Shown: positions 17,485-25,636 of the stretch, in pieces
Position numbering within the stretch: the stretch's first letter is position 1
Layout of the letters: each line of letters begins with the position of its first letter
Assembly (NCBI GenBank): GCA_036405135.1
Contig: DASWYF010000020.1
Location: 248,001 to 312,000 of the forward strand
DNA: 64,000 nt
Direction: 5' to 3'
From: Verrucomicrobiia bacterium
GTDB taxonomy: Bacteria > Verrucomicrobiota > Verrucomicrobiia > Limisphaerales > JAEYXS01
Made by a program: the position numbers and the translations under genes
The notes under the pieces: generated by a model
The model's input: only the letters and a program-made list of their open reading frames with translations
Databases searched by the model: none
What the model was told of the DNA's origin: nothing

Positions 17485-17518
17485 AGCCCTGGAAGCCATT
17501 AGGTTTCCGGGGCTTTCA
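17485..17518. terminator. terminator between convergent genes
   Basis: AGCCCTGGAAGCC and GGTTTCCGGGGCT form an imperfect stem followed by TTTCAGTTT. It lies between the helical-protein operon (plus) and the pseudopilin operon (minus) and may serve both. Confidence 0.6.
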
Positions 17519-17527
17519 GTTTCATTC

Positions 17528-18175
17528 TCAATTATTCGGCAGCAACAGCCGCACGCGGTTGGTGTGATCTTTCCACGCGGGATACCGGGTCGTCTGGTGC
17601 ACGCTGCCATCGCTCAACGCCACATTGCCCCAGTTGGTGTGCAGGCGGCGATCCCATTGTAGCATGTTCGTGCCTGTCACTTCCTTTATCGGACCGCTGA
17701 TCATCTCGCTGCTGGCGAAGACATTGCGGTCACCGACTAAGACCATATCGGGGGTTCTCTCGCTGGCACCAAGACCTACGAAAAAACTGACCGCGCGATT
17801 CTTCAAATGTGCGAGACTATTGGTAGAAGCGTCAAAGGGCATGTATGGAACCCGAGGGCGGGAGTCATCGTTCGGACAAGTGAGGATTGATGCACTGCCA
17901 AGTTCATTGGACAGCGCGAGGAAGTGTTTCCATGCATCCGTTTCGTTCTGCCACACGATCGAATTGGTAACGAGATAGGGAAAATTCCGGTCATTATCTC
18001 CCGCGAACATTTTGAAAGAGAGGGCGATTTGTTTGAGATTGGAACTGCACTTGATAGTGCTGGCCTTCATGCGTGAACGCAGAAAGTTCGGAACCAGCAG
18101 GATCCCCAACAAGAAGACAACTGCCAATACGATGAGCAGCTCTAGTTTGGTGAAAGCTTTGTTGGTGATCTTCAT
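17528..18175 (-). CDS. pseudopilin, fourth gene of a four-gene operon
   Basis: A 215-residue prepilin-like protein. The leader ends KAF with Ala before FTKLELLIVLAVVFLLGILL; the Glu at mature position 5 is present. It shares with its three upstream neighbours the blocks CSSNLKQIALSFKMFAGDND, AWKHFLALSNELGS, VLVGDRN and ALSDGSV near the C-terminus. The start at 18175 lies one base past the upstream stop. It is a DUF1559-like small pseudopilin; partners and role are unknown. Confidence 0.85.
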   Translation of the reverse strand: MKITNKAFTKLELLIVLAVVFLLGILLVPNFLRSRMKASTIKCSSNLKQIALSFKMFAGDNDRNFPYLVTNSIVWQNETDAWKHFLALSNELGSASILTCPNDDSRPRVPYMPFDASTNSLAHLKNRAVSFFVGLGASERTPDMVLVGDRNVFASSEMISGPIKEVTGTNMLQWDRRLHTNWGNVALSDGSVHQTTRYPAWKDHTNRVRLLLPNN

Positions 18176-18176
18176 G

Positions 18177-18833
18177 TCACGGCACCAATAATCGTAGGTT
18201 GCCCGTTTGATTTGTCCCGATAGGTACAGACGCGCGCAACGTCTGCACACTGCCATCGGTCAGTACGACATTGCCTTTCTGGCGATGCAAATCAGCGGTC
18301 CATTGTATCTGGGTGGCAGCAGAGGCGGTCACGGCCGTATTCGTAAGGGCCATGCCGTTTATCAGGATGTTTCGATCACCCATCATCACCATGCCTGCAT
18401 TGGTTGCGCTGGCATCCACATTCAGAAAATAACTCAAAGCAAGATTTTGCAACTGCCGGAGGCCATTGGTGGCGGCATCAAAGGCGTAAGCCGTGGTTGA
18501 GCGACGGGAAACATCTTCTGGGCAGATAAGAATTTTAGCGCTGCCAAGCTCATTGGAAAGGGCTAAGAAATGTTTCCAAGCATTGCTGCTGTCTTGATAG
18601 GCAATGCTGTTTGTAGTGCTGAAGGGGTATAGGCCGCCATTATCACCCGCGAACATCTTGAAGCACAGACTCATGGATCTGAGTCGGCTAAAGCAGCCGA
18701 ATTGACGGGAGTGCAGTTTACCCCGCTGGATTGCGGCTAAACCCAGCATGCCCAAAAAAGTAAGCGCGATAATAAGGCACAGCATTTCCTTACGGGTGAA
18801 GGCGTGCTCCTTGCTTCGGTTCCTTGGCGGCAT
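18177..18833 (-). CDS. pseudopilin, third gene of the operon (divergent copy)
   Basis: A 218-residue paralogue. The N-terminus reads AFTRKEMLCLIIALTFLGMLG: the +5 Glu remains but the helix is unusual, with Cys and Met. The conserved Cys of the CSSNLK block has become part of GCFSRLR, so this copy is the most diverged of the four. AWKHFLALSNELGSAKILICPED and MMGDRN are kept. It is separated from the next gene by one base. Still an intact frame, so probably functional or only recently relaxed. Confidence 0.82.
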   Translation of the reverse strand: MPPRNRSKEHAFTRKEMLCLIIALTFLGMLGLAAIQRGKLHSRQFGCFSRLRSMSLCFKMFAGDNGGLYPFSTTNSIAYQDSSNAWKHFLALSNELGSAKILICPEDVSRRSTTAYAFDAATNGLRQLQNLALSYFLNVDASATNAGMVMMGDRNILINGMALTNTAVTASAATQIQWTADLHRQKGNVVLTDGSVQTLRASVPIGTNQTGNLRLLVP

Positions 18834-18849
18834 AATTGAAACGTGGTTG

Positions 18850-19521
18850 CTAAGGCAGTAAAAGTCGAACCTTATCCGGGTGATCGCGCCATGCCGGAAC
18901 GGTTTTCATATTGTAGCTCGTGCTGCCATCGCTGAGGGCGACCATGCCGCGATTCGTATGCAGACTGCCCGTCCATTGCAGTTCACTGGTGCCGGGGAGT
19001 TCGAGCAGGCTGCCGTTGAGACTTTGGCCGGGAGAGAAGACATTGCGATCGCCCAGCAGGACCATGTTCGGCTCTCTCTCGCTGGCATCCACATTCAGGA
19101 AATAACTCACGCCTCGGTTCTGCACATAGGTGAGGCTGATCATGTCCCTATTGGTCGTGGGACCAAACGTGTTCGCCATCCAAGGCTGCCGACGGCCATC
19201 CGTTGGACACATAAGGATTTTTGTGCTGCCCAGTTCATTCGATATGCTCAGGAAATGTTTCCAAGCATTGGAAGTATTTTGGTAGGCAGGACTGCCGGTC
19301 GCGAAGTAGGGAAAGTTTTGATCATTGTCTCCTGCGAACATTTTGAAAGAGAGGGCAATCAGTTTGAGATTGGAAGCGCAGCGGACTTGCGGGCTGCGAG
19401 TCTTGGCTTTCGCTAGTGAAGGTAACATCAATGCACCCAGAAAGATCATGACTGACAATACGATGAGCAGTTCGGGAAACGTGAAAGCTGACTGACGTAG
19501 TGATGGAGTAGGTGTTTTCAT
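18850..19521 (-). CDS. pseudopilin, second gene of the operon
   Basis: A 223-residue paralogue. Processing site A|FTFPELLIVLSVMIFLGAL has Glu at +5, followed by CASNLKLIALSFKMFAGDND and AWKHFLSISNELGSTKILMC. The end carries VLLGDRN, GMVALSDGS and KVRLLLP like the others. Its start overlaps the stop of the upstream gene by four bases. A set of four minor pseudopilins in one operon resembles the minor-pilin sets that prime type II/IV filaments, but no assembly genes are adjacent. Confidence 0.85.
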   Translation of the reverse strand: MKTPTPSLRQSAFTFPELLIVLSVMIFLGALMLPSLAKAKTRSPQVRCASNLKLIALSFKMFAGDNDQNFPYFATGSPAYQNTSNAWKHFLSISNELGSTKILMCPTDGRRQPWMANTFGPTTNRDMISLTYVQNRGVSYFLNVDASEREPNMVLLGDRNVFSPGQSLNGSLLELPGTSELQWTGSLHTNRGMVALSDGSTSYNMKTVPAWRDHPDKVRLLLP

Positions 19522-20261
19522 TGCGGGAAAAGAAAACGGTTCGCATTCGTGCCGTAGGAATCACGCGCAAGTCTCAATGCTTCACGCAGGCGGTCGGTGC
19601 TGGCTTGCTGAACGCTGCCGTCGTAGAGCGCGTAATTGCCACCGGACTCATGAAACTCATCGTTCTTTGGCTTCCACCATTGGCTGAGATTTGTATTCAC
19701 CTCAGCCAGTTGATTGCCGGGGCTTTGGTAGAGAGCGGGCTGGCCATCCGGTGTGATATGGCGATCGCCAGTCAGCAGCATATTCGGCTTCGTTTCATCT
19801 CCCTGCGGATTGATGAAATAGCTGATTGCTTGATTGCGTTTGTTACGAAGAATCAGGCTGTTGGTGAGACCGGTGAAAGTATCGGCCCTGTTCGTCCATC
19901 GGGCATCATCCGCCGGGCACGCGAGTATTTTGGTGCTTCCCAGCTCGTTTGAGGCAGCGAGGAAGTATTGCCAGGGTGTGGCAAGTGAACGGACAGTTTG
20001 AGGGTTCGCGCTTTTCAAAGCCGGTTCATGCCAGGGCATGCGGCCATCGTGATCACCCGCATACATTTTATAGGAGAGGGCGATTTGCTTGAGATTGCTG
20101 GAGCATTTGATGCGGGTCGAATTTACACGTGGCCGATAAAAAGCGGGGATGACCAACATGAAGACCAAGATGACGACAGCCGCCACCACCAGAAGCTCCA
20201 GCAAAACCAGTCCGGAATTTCTGGCGGATGGGGGTGTAATGAAATGACAGTTCGTCCTCAT
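19518..20261 (-). CDS. pseudopilin, first gene of the operon
   Basis: A 247-residue paralogue, the longest of the four. The leader is about 17 residues from ATG 20261 and ends SG before LVLLELLVVAAVVILVFMLV, so this one has the canonical Gly at -1. CSSNLKQIALSYKMYAGDHDG follows, then the shared WQYFLAASNELGSTKILACP. A clear AAGGAGAG ribosome-binding site lies 7-14 bases upstream of 20261, which fixes the start against a longer frame. The promoter should lie in 20262-20490, which also holds a strong hairpin. Confidence 0.87.
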   Translation of the reverse strand: MRTNCHFITPPSARNSGLVLLELLVVAAVVILVFMLVIPAFYRPRVNSTRIKCSSNLKQIALSYKMYAGDHDGRMPWHEPALKSANPQTVRSLATPWQYFLAASNELGSTKILACPADDARWTNRADTFTGLTNSLILRNKRNQAISYFINPQGDETKPNMLLTGDRHITPDGQPALYQSPGNQLAEVNTNLSQWWKPKNDEFHESGGNYALYDGSVQQASTDRLREALRLARDSYGTNANRFLFPQ

Positions 20262-20432
20262 GTGAAACACTCTCCTTTTACCGCGCCGAGATAATTTAAG
20301 CATAACCGGTGCCAAGGCGTAAATGGCCGGTTTGTAACGGAGTTTAGGCGAGATGCGCGTTCTTCTCACGCATCCGGGGTGGGATTTTCACCGCATGCTG
20401 AATGGTGCTGTGGCTACGGCGTACGCGCTGGA

Positions 20433-20453
20433 CTGCCGGCTGGAAGCCGGCAG
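20433..20453. repeat. perfect hairpin 9-3-9
   Basis: CTGCCGGCT-GGA-AGCCGGCAG is an exact palindrome with a three-base loop in the gap between the pseudopilin operon promoter and the GH42 gene end. GGCTACGG lies 20 bases to the left. It has no T-run and resembles the REP-like hairpins at 28.3 kb. Confidence 0.7.
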
Positions 20454-20492
20454 CACGGGCCTTGTACTTCGTCGCACTATTTGAGTCAGGTC

Positions 20493-22547
20493 TTAACGCA
20501 CCTTCTCATCCAGCACCAGCACACCATACGGCTCCAGGTCATAGTTGCCGCTGACTTTTTGGCCGGTGAGGAATTCGTGCATGGGTTTGAAGAACTGGAT
20601 GCGCACGTGGGCATGGTTGTGATTAAGCAGGAAGTAAACACGCGTGTCCTCTTTCTGACGCATGCAGACTTCCACGGAATCAGGCACCTTGATGAGCGGG
20701 AAGAGACCGCAGAGCTTTCCAACCCAAGCGATGAGGTCGAAGTAGAAGTTCTGGTGGCTGATCGTGCCGACGTAGATGGCCTTGCCCGCCCCGAATTCAT
20801 TCATCGTGATCGCCGGTTTGCTGGCGTAGAAATCGCGCGCGTAATGCGCCAGCACATGACAGCCTTGCTGTGGCTCGATGAGATCGCACCAGATGCGCGC
20901 AGGATGCAGATTGCTCGTGGTGAAGCTGCCCTTGAAATGCATGTGGTTCTCCTCACCTGGTGGCAAGGTATCGAACTCTGTGACTTCAAGTCCGAACAGA
21001 TCCGTGAGCTCATACGGATACGCGCTCATGGGCGTGATGTGATGTTCATCCACGAGACCTGTATTGCACGTGCCGATGAGCGTGCCGCCATTGTGCACGT
21101 AAAGTTTCAAGCGATCCGCTTGCCCACCGGAGAGCATGTGCAGCGAAGGCGCGATGACGAGTTTGTAGCGAGATAAGTCATCCGTGGGCCGCACGAAATC
21201 CACGAGAATATTCTTATCATGCAGCGCGTTGTAATAGAGCTGGATATGTTCTTTCTGATGGAAGTGTTTGCTTGGTTTGAGCGGCTGATCGATGGCCCAA
21301 TTGTTCTCGTGATTGATGAGGATAGCGGCCTCGGCGACCACCTTGGTGCCTTTCAAGATGCCGCCCATGCGTTTCAATTCATCACCGATCTGGCTGATCT
21401 CTTTATACATGCGGTTCTTGCCGGTGCCGTCATGTGTGAGCACGCCGCCATAGAATTTCTCCGGACCGATGCGCGGCTGACGCCAGTAAAAATACAGCAC
21501 ACCGCTTGCCCCCCTTGAGATGAGTTGATAGGTGAAGAGGCGTACGACTCCGGGGCGCACGAGGGAATTCACATCACCCCACGCGACGGCACCGGCCTTC
21601 TGCTCCATCACCCAGAAGCCGAGATCGCCATCCGGCGTGTGACCTTTGTCGCCCTTGAGCGAGCGCATGAGATCGATACTCGCGGCAATCTCCGAGGACT
21701 TGGATTTGATGGCCGCATCGCTGTCCAAGGAGATGAAATCCACGGCACCAGCGGCATCGAAATAATCAAACTCCGCGGCAAAGGCACGCAAGGGCGTAGT
21801 GACGGGCACATTCGGCGTAAGCTCTTTCAACAAATCCGCCTGCATGCGGATGAAGGCCACAAGCGTGTCACTGGAAAAGCGGCGCCAATCGGTGAGGAGT
21901 GCGGGGTTGTGCGGCGCGGGTGCGCGCATGGGCATGGGGACTTGGTTCCAATCAGAGACGACCTGGCCCCAGAAGCGCAAGCCGAGCATGTCGTTCAAAC
22001 GCGCGATGGTCTCGTACTTCGCTTTCAACCAATCATGCCAGTCACGCTTGGTTTCGGGATTGAAAGAGTACTCCGTGTTATGACGTCCTAGGCCGTTATC
22101 GATCTGCCACGCGATGAGTGCGGGGTGTTTGCCGAGTGCGCCAGCCATGGCGCGGACAATCTTCTGGCTGTATTCCCAATAGACGCTGCTGTTCACGCAG
22201 TAAGCACGGCGCGTGCCTTCATGGCGCACGTTGCCGTTCTCATCCATGGGCAAAATCTCTGGATGCTTCTGCAGGAGCCAGACGGGCGGCGCGGCGGTGG
22301 GTGTGCCAAGGACGATCTGGATATTGTTCCGGTGCAGCAGATCCATGAAGCGCTGGAGCCAGGCGAAATCGAATTTCCCCTCCTCGCGTTCGCAGAGGCC
22401 CCAACTGAACTCGCCGATGCGCACGACGTTGATACCGGCGGCGACCATCAGTTCCACATCGCGTACCCACGCCTCTTCCGGGGCGTCTTCCGTGCCATCG
22501 TAAGGATAAACCCAATGCTCCGGGTAGTAGTCAGCTCCGAAGTACAT
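20493..22547 (-). CDS. glycoside hydrolase family 42 beta-galactosidase-like protein, acid/base residue missing
   Basis: A 684-residue GH42-type protein: catalytic barrel with YYPEHW at 8-13 and RIGEFSW near 43, then trimerisation-like and C-terminal domains. The nucleophile region FWVMEQKAG is present with Glu315. The acid/base motif, normally (I/V)DNE followed by an aromatic or Leu and Gly, reads AWQIDNGLG here: codon 152 (22092-22094) is GGC, glycine, not glutamate. The enzyme would be expected to have strongly impaired normal hydrolysis. It lacks a signal peptide, so it is probably cytoplasmic and would act on imported galactosides, if active. Family call firm; activity doubtful. Confidence 0.85.
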   Translation of the reverse strand: MYFGADYYPEHWVYPYDGTEDAPEEAWVRDVELMVAAGINVVRIGEFSWGLCEREEGKFDFAWLQRFMDLLHRNNIQIVLGTPTAAPPVWLLQKHPEILPMDENGNVRHEGTRRAYCVNSSVYWEYSQKIVRAMAGALGKHPALIAWQIDNGLGRHNTEYSFNPETKRDWHDWLKAKYETIARLNDMLGLRFWGQVVSDWNQVPMPMRAPAPHNPALLTDWRRFSSDTLVAFIRMQADLLKELTPNVPVTTPLRAFAAEFDYFDAAGAVDFISLDSDAAIKSKSSEIAASIDLMRSLKGDKGHTPDGDLGFWVMEQKAGAVAWGDVNSLVRPGVVRLFTYQLISRGASGVLYFYWRQPRIGPEKFYGGVLTHDGTGKNRMYKEISQIGDELKRMGGILKGTKVVAEAAILINHENNWAIDQPLKPSKHFHQKEHIQLYYNALHDKNILVDFVRPTDDLSRYKLVIAPSLHMLSGGQADRLKLYVHNGGTLIGTCNTGLVDEHHITPMSAYPYELTDLFGLEVTEFDTLPPGEENHMHFKGSFTTSNLHPARIWCDLIEPQQGCHVLAHYARDFYASKPAITMNEFGAGKAIYVGTISHQNFYFDLIAWVGKLCGLFPLIKVPDSVEVCMRQKEDTRVYFLLNHNHAHVRIQFFKPMHEFLTGQKVSGNYDLEPYGVLVLDEKVR

Positions 22548-22695
22548 AAACCGGCCCTTTCGCTAGAATGTTTACGGCTGGTACGACAACAACAACTGCA
22601 CTTGCGATAACGACACTGCTCGCATCAATAACAGTTACGGCGGGACATGCCCAAGCATGAACGAGAAATCGCTTCGAGGCAAACTCATTCGCCAT
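22531..22695 (-). CDS. possible small hydrophobic peptide upstream of the GH42 gene
   Basis: A 54-codon frame starting MANEFASKRF with a hydrophobic core (VVIASAVVVVVPAVNIL). It ends inside the first codons of the GH42 gene (17-base overlap), and AGAGG lies about 9 bases upstream of its ATG. It could be a translationally coupled membrane peptide, but the hydrophobic run may also be chance. Low support. Confidence 0.25.
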   Translation of the reverse strand: MANEFASKRFLVHAWACPAVTVIDASSVVIASAVVVVVPAVNILAKGPVYVLRS

Positions 22696-23023
22696 GAAAC
22701 CATCCTCTAGTTGATAGCGTGAACGGCCTGAAATCTTACGTGTCTGGGTAAAACTCCGGCGTCCCCGTGGAGACAGGGTTTGGCTACGCCTCGGCCCAAA
22801 CGGGCCGTTGTGACATTCTCCCTGCATGTCTACATAGTAAGACGTCCGGGAGAGATAAAAGTTTCGGTGAAAAGTGAGGAAAAGATTTCTGAGCGGAGTA
22901 ACGTTACACGGATCTTGATACAAACAATGCTACCGGCTCAGGACCGTGCCGAAGCGACTTATAAGAGTAGCGCAAATGACCGTAGGAAATTGCAAAAATA
23001 GTCTGCGCCAAAAAGGCGGCTGA
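22696..23023. other. intergenic interval with hairpin
   Basis: No gene seen. A palindrome CGGCCC-AAAC-GGGCCG lies at 22792-22807, preceded by GGCTACGCC. The toxin-antitoxin operon ends at the right border. Confidence 0.45.
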
Positions 23024-23350
23024 TTATTTTGGAGGCAAATCACGCTCAAGGAGCAAAGCATGCTGGAAAAGTTTCTCACCGCGCATGACACCTACGATGA
23101 ACACCTTCTCCTGATTCATATCGTAACGATAGAAAATGCGGCAAGGCCCCACGATCAACTGCCGATATCTGGCACTCCGGGGCAATTCTGGAATCTTTGG
23201 CCCCAATTCAGGCGTCTGCTCCAACAAATCAGTTCGCTGGAAGACCTGCTTCATAAGCTGGACGGCCGCCTCGGGCTTGTCCAAAGCGATGTATTCGGCA
23301 ATCCCTTCCAAGTCATCCAACGCCAGCTCGCTCCAGATCACTTCAACCAT
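23024..23350 (-). CDS. parE: RelE/ParE family toxin
   Basis: A 108-residue ParE-type toxin. The N-terminus VEVIWSELALDDLEGIAEYI and the strand pattern RQLIVGPCRIFYRY...VFIVGVMRGEK are typical of the ParE fold. ParE toxins inhibit gyrase, RelE toxins cleave mRNA on ribosomes; motif-level evidence favours ParE but does not prove it. It overlaps the upstream antitoxin gene by 13 bases, the usual order for Phd/ParE pairs. Confidence 0.88.
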   Translation of the reverse strand: MVEVIWSELALDDLEGIAEYIALDKPEAAVQLMKQVFQRTDLLEQTPELGPKIPELPRSARYRQLIVGPCRIFYRYDMNQEKVFIVGVMRGEKLFQHALLLERDLPPK

Positions 23351-23595
23351 TTGGCCATCCGCTTTTTAGCCTGTGATTGCGTCAAAGTCCGGCCATCCTG
23401 AATATCTTTTTCACCTCGGGCAATAACCTCCATGGTGGCCAGGCGCTGGTTCAACGCTTCATACGTCTCCACGTCCACCAAATAAGCCGCTGGCCGACCG
23501 TGCTGGGTGATCAATATTGGATCACGATCCTCCGCGAGCTCGGAGATTATTTCCGTGGCCCGGCGCTTCAAAGAAGTGACCAATTCGGTCTTCAT
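23338..23595 (-). CDS. Phd/YefM family antitoxin
   Basis: An 85-residue Phd/YefM antitoxin. The N-terminal DNA-binding half contains ATEIISELAEDRDPILITQ and GRPAAYLVDVETYEAL; the charged C-terminal half should wrap the toxin. It neutralises the ParE-like toxin and represses its own operon. A perfect palindrome begins five bases upstream of the ATG and overlaps a plausible -10 box, which is how autoregulation would work. The predicted transcript start coincides with the ATG, and there is no Shine-Dalgarno sequence, so translation may be leaderless. Confidence 0.9.
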   Translation of the reverse strand: MKTELVTSLKRRATEIISELAEDRDPILITQHGRPAAYLVDVETYEALNQRLATMEVIARGEKDIQDGRTLTQSQAKKRMAKWLK

Positions 23596-23599
23596 GATT

Positions 23600-23631
23600 G
23601 TGATACTAAAGTATCACTTCGCTAAGTTCAA
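23600..23631 (-). promoter_or_regulatory. toxin-antitoxin promoter with palindromic operator
   Basis: Reading the minus strand, TTGAAC (23626-23631) and TAGTAT (23603-23608) are separated by 17 bases. The operator GTGATACT-TT-AGTATCAC (23600-23617) is an exact inverted repeat covering the -10 box. Seven bases separate the -10 from the antitoxin ATG. Confidence 0.75.
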
Positions 23632-23695
23632 GTTTGCTTCCTGAAATTGCAGGTTTGAACTTTGTTCGGCGCACTGTCATTGATGAGCACGAACG

Positions 23696-24610
23696 ATGGT
23701 ACCCACGTCCGACATCAGGTTCCTCTATATCGGCGGCTGCACCGCGAGCGGAAAATCCGCGCTTGCGCTGGAGCTGGCGCAGCGACTCGACGGCGAGATC
23801 ATCTCCGTGGATTCCATGCAGGTGTATCGCGGATTGGACATCGGCACGGCGAAGCCTTCGCGTGAGGAACAGGAAGCCGTGAAGCATCATCTCATTGATG
23901 TGGTGGGATTGACGGAGGCGTTTGATGCAGCGCGGTTCGTGACGCTAGCGGATGAGGTGGTGAAAGATATTCGTGCGCGAGGCAAAGTGCCGATTTTTTG
24001 TGGTGGTACGGGATTTTATTTCCAAGCATGGCAAGGTGGTTTGAGCGCGACACCGAAAGCTCCGGCAGAATTGCGTGCTGAACTGGAAGCGACACCGTTG
24101 GAAAAGCTCGTGGCGGAATTACAGGAAAAAGATCCGGCGATGTATGAGCGCGTGGATCGCAGTAATCCGCGCCGGGTCATCCGTGCGCTGGAGATCATCC
24201 GCATGACGGGTCAGCCCGTTGCACCAACAGAGAGCCGGGTGGCGGCGGATAAGCTCGCGCGCATCGTGGGCATTGAATGGGATGCGACGGCCTTGCGAGC
24301 ACGGATGGATAGGCGTGTGGATGAGATGTTTCAGCGCGGGCTGGTGGCGGAAACGGAAGAGTTGCTGAAGCATGGGCTGGAGCAAAATCGCACAGCGATG
24401 CAGGCGATCGGATATCGGCAAGTGGTGGAACATCTGCGAGGTGAGCGGAATCTGGCCGAAACGATTGCGTTGGTGAAATTGAAGACGTGGCAGTTCGGGC
24501 GGCGCCAGCGTACGTGGTTCAAGAATCAGCTACAAGCGGAGTGGCTCGCGGCGGATGAAAGTTCGAGTGTGGAGAGATGGGCGGAGACGGTGATGAACAA
24601 GACAGAATGA
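23696..24610 (+). CDS. miaA: tRNA dimethylallyltransferase
   Basis: A 304-residue MiaA. The P-loop GGCTASGKSA is near 13-22, followed by ISVDSMQVYRGLDIGTAK, the conserved Asp/Thr region. GGTGFYFQA and NPRRVIRALE follow, and AMQAIGYRQ near the C-terminus is diagnostic. The enzyme adds a dimethylallyl group to N6 of A37 in tRNAs reading UNN codons. It is divergent from the toxin-antitoxin pair, whose promoter lies within 100 bases, so the two promoters share this gap. Length and motifs are normal. Confidence 0.95.
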   Translation: MVPTSDIRFLYIGGCTASGKSALALELAQRLDGEIISVDSMQVYRGLDIGTAKPSREEQEAVKHHLIDVVGLTEAFDAARFVTLADEVVKDIRARGKVPIFCGGTGFYFQAWQGGLSATPKAPAELRAELEATPLEKLVAELQEKDPAMYERVDRSNPRRVIRALEIIRMTGQPVAPTESRVAADKLARIVGIEWDATALRARMDRRVDEMFQRGLVAETEELLKHGLEQNRTAMQAIGYRQVVEHLRGERNLAETIALVKLKTWQFGRRQRTWFKNQLQAEWLAADESSSVERWAETVMNKTE

Positions 24611-24629
24611 TTTATCGCACTGCGTTCGT

Positions 24630-25523
24630 TCACTTGGCGTCAAGGTATCCCATGCTCTTCAGCCATTCGCCGCAGCGCGCGGGCCAGTCGCTGATGGGGC
24701 TCTTGTCTTTGCGCATGCCGAAGCCGTGACCACCAGTGGTATAAATGTGCAGTTCAGCGGGGAGGTTTAGCTTCTTGTATTCTAGGTAGAGGCTCGCGGC
24801 TTCGACGGGGTTGTTGCCGTCGTTATGGGCTACGAGGAAGAACATGGGCGGGGCATCTTTCGGCACGCTGAAGCCGGGCATGAATTTGGTTTTGTCGTTG
24901 CGGTCCAGGAAACCGCCACCGTAGATCATGATGCCGAAGTCAGGGCCGTGCGGGTCATCCACGCCCGCTTTCTGCGGATAGGTGCGCGTGGTGCGGTCGC
25001 AAGCAGCGTGACCGAGGAGATTGCCACCCGCAGAAAAACCAAGCAGACCGACGCGTTTCGGGTCAAGACCCCATTCTTTTGCGTGATGACGGACAAGGCC
25101 AAGGGCGTGTTGAGCATCCTCCACAGGTTTTTCATAAGGCCGCGCATCATCGCGTGTAGGTGTGCGGTATTTCAGAAGCACGGCGGTGACGCCGAGAGTG
25201 TTCAACCATTCGCAGACCTGTTTGCCCTCATGCGCGTAGGAGAGAAACATGAAGCCGCCGCCGGGCGCGACGATGACGGAGGTGCCGTTCGGCTTCTCGG
25301 GGCGATAGATGACGATGTCGGGATCGGTGACATCGGAGAAGCGATTGGTGCTGAGCGGGCCGTAGGAGGCGATGAGTTTCTTGGTGGCTTCAGAGACGGG
25401 CGACATGGGGCTGGGTGCGCCTTCCGGCCAGAGTTTCAGCGTGATAAGCTCAGCAGCGCTGAGACCAGTGGTGGCTAAGGTTAGCAACACAAGAATCAAG
25501 CTGAAGTATGAGCGCGTGGACAT
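24630..25523 (-). CDS. secreted alpha/beta hydrolase (esterase, BD-FAE/acetylxylan-esterase-like)
   Basis: A 297-residue exported hydrolase. A signal peptide covers residues 1-23. The oxyanion-hole motif APGGGF is near 86-91, the nucleophile elbow GFSAGG has Ser164, and the triad is completed by Asp235 (HNDGNNP) and His266 (GGHGFG). Such enzymes in this phylum often deacetylate plant or algal polysaccharides. It converges on miaA with a 19-base gap. The fold call is firm, the substrate is inferred. Confidence 0.88.
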   Translation of the reverse strand: MSTRSYFSLILVLLTLATTGLSAAELITLKLWPEGAPSPMSPVSEATKKLIASYGPLSTNRFSDVTDPDIVIYRPEKPNGTSVIVAPGGGFMFLSYAHEGKQVCEWLNTLGVTAVLLKYRTPTRDDARPYEKPVEDAQHALGLVRHHAKEWGLDPKRVGLLGFSAGGNLLGHAACDRTTRTYPQKAGVDDPHGPDFGIMIYGGGFLDRNDKTKFMPGFSVPKDAPPMFFLVAHNDGNNPVEAASLYLEYKKLNLPAELHIYTTGGHGFGMRKDKSPISDWPARCGEWLKSMGYLDAK

Positions 25524-25636
25524 GAGAGAAGGTTACGGACGGAGACTGGGAAAAGGCAATGGGAACCTTACCATCCTCCGAATAGCCTGAATAATCTTGG
25601 CGCGGGACCGTCACATCTGCTTTAAGAATCACACAC

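Noticed and set aside
23606-23890. 94-codon minus-strand frame across the miaA start
   Set aside because: Antisense to miaA and overlapping the toxin-antitoxin promoter; no coding features.
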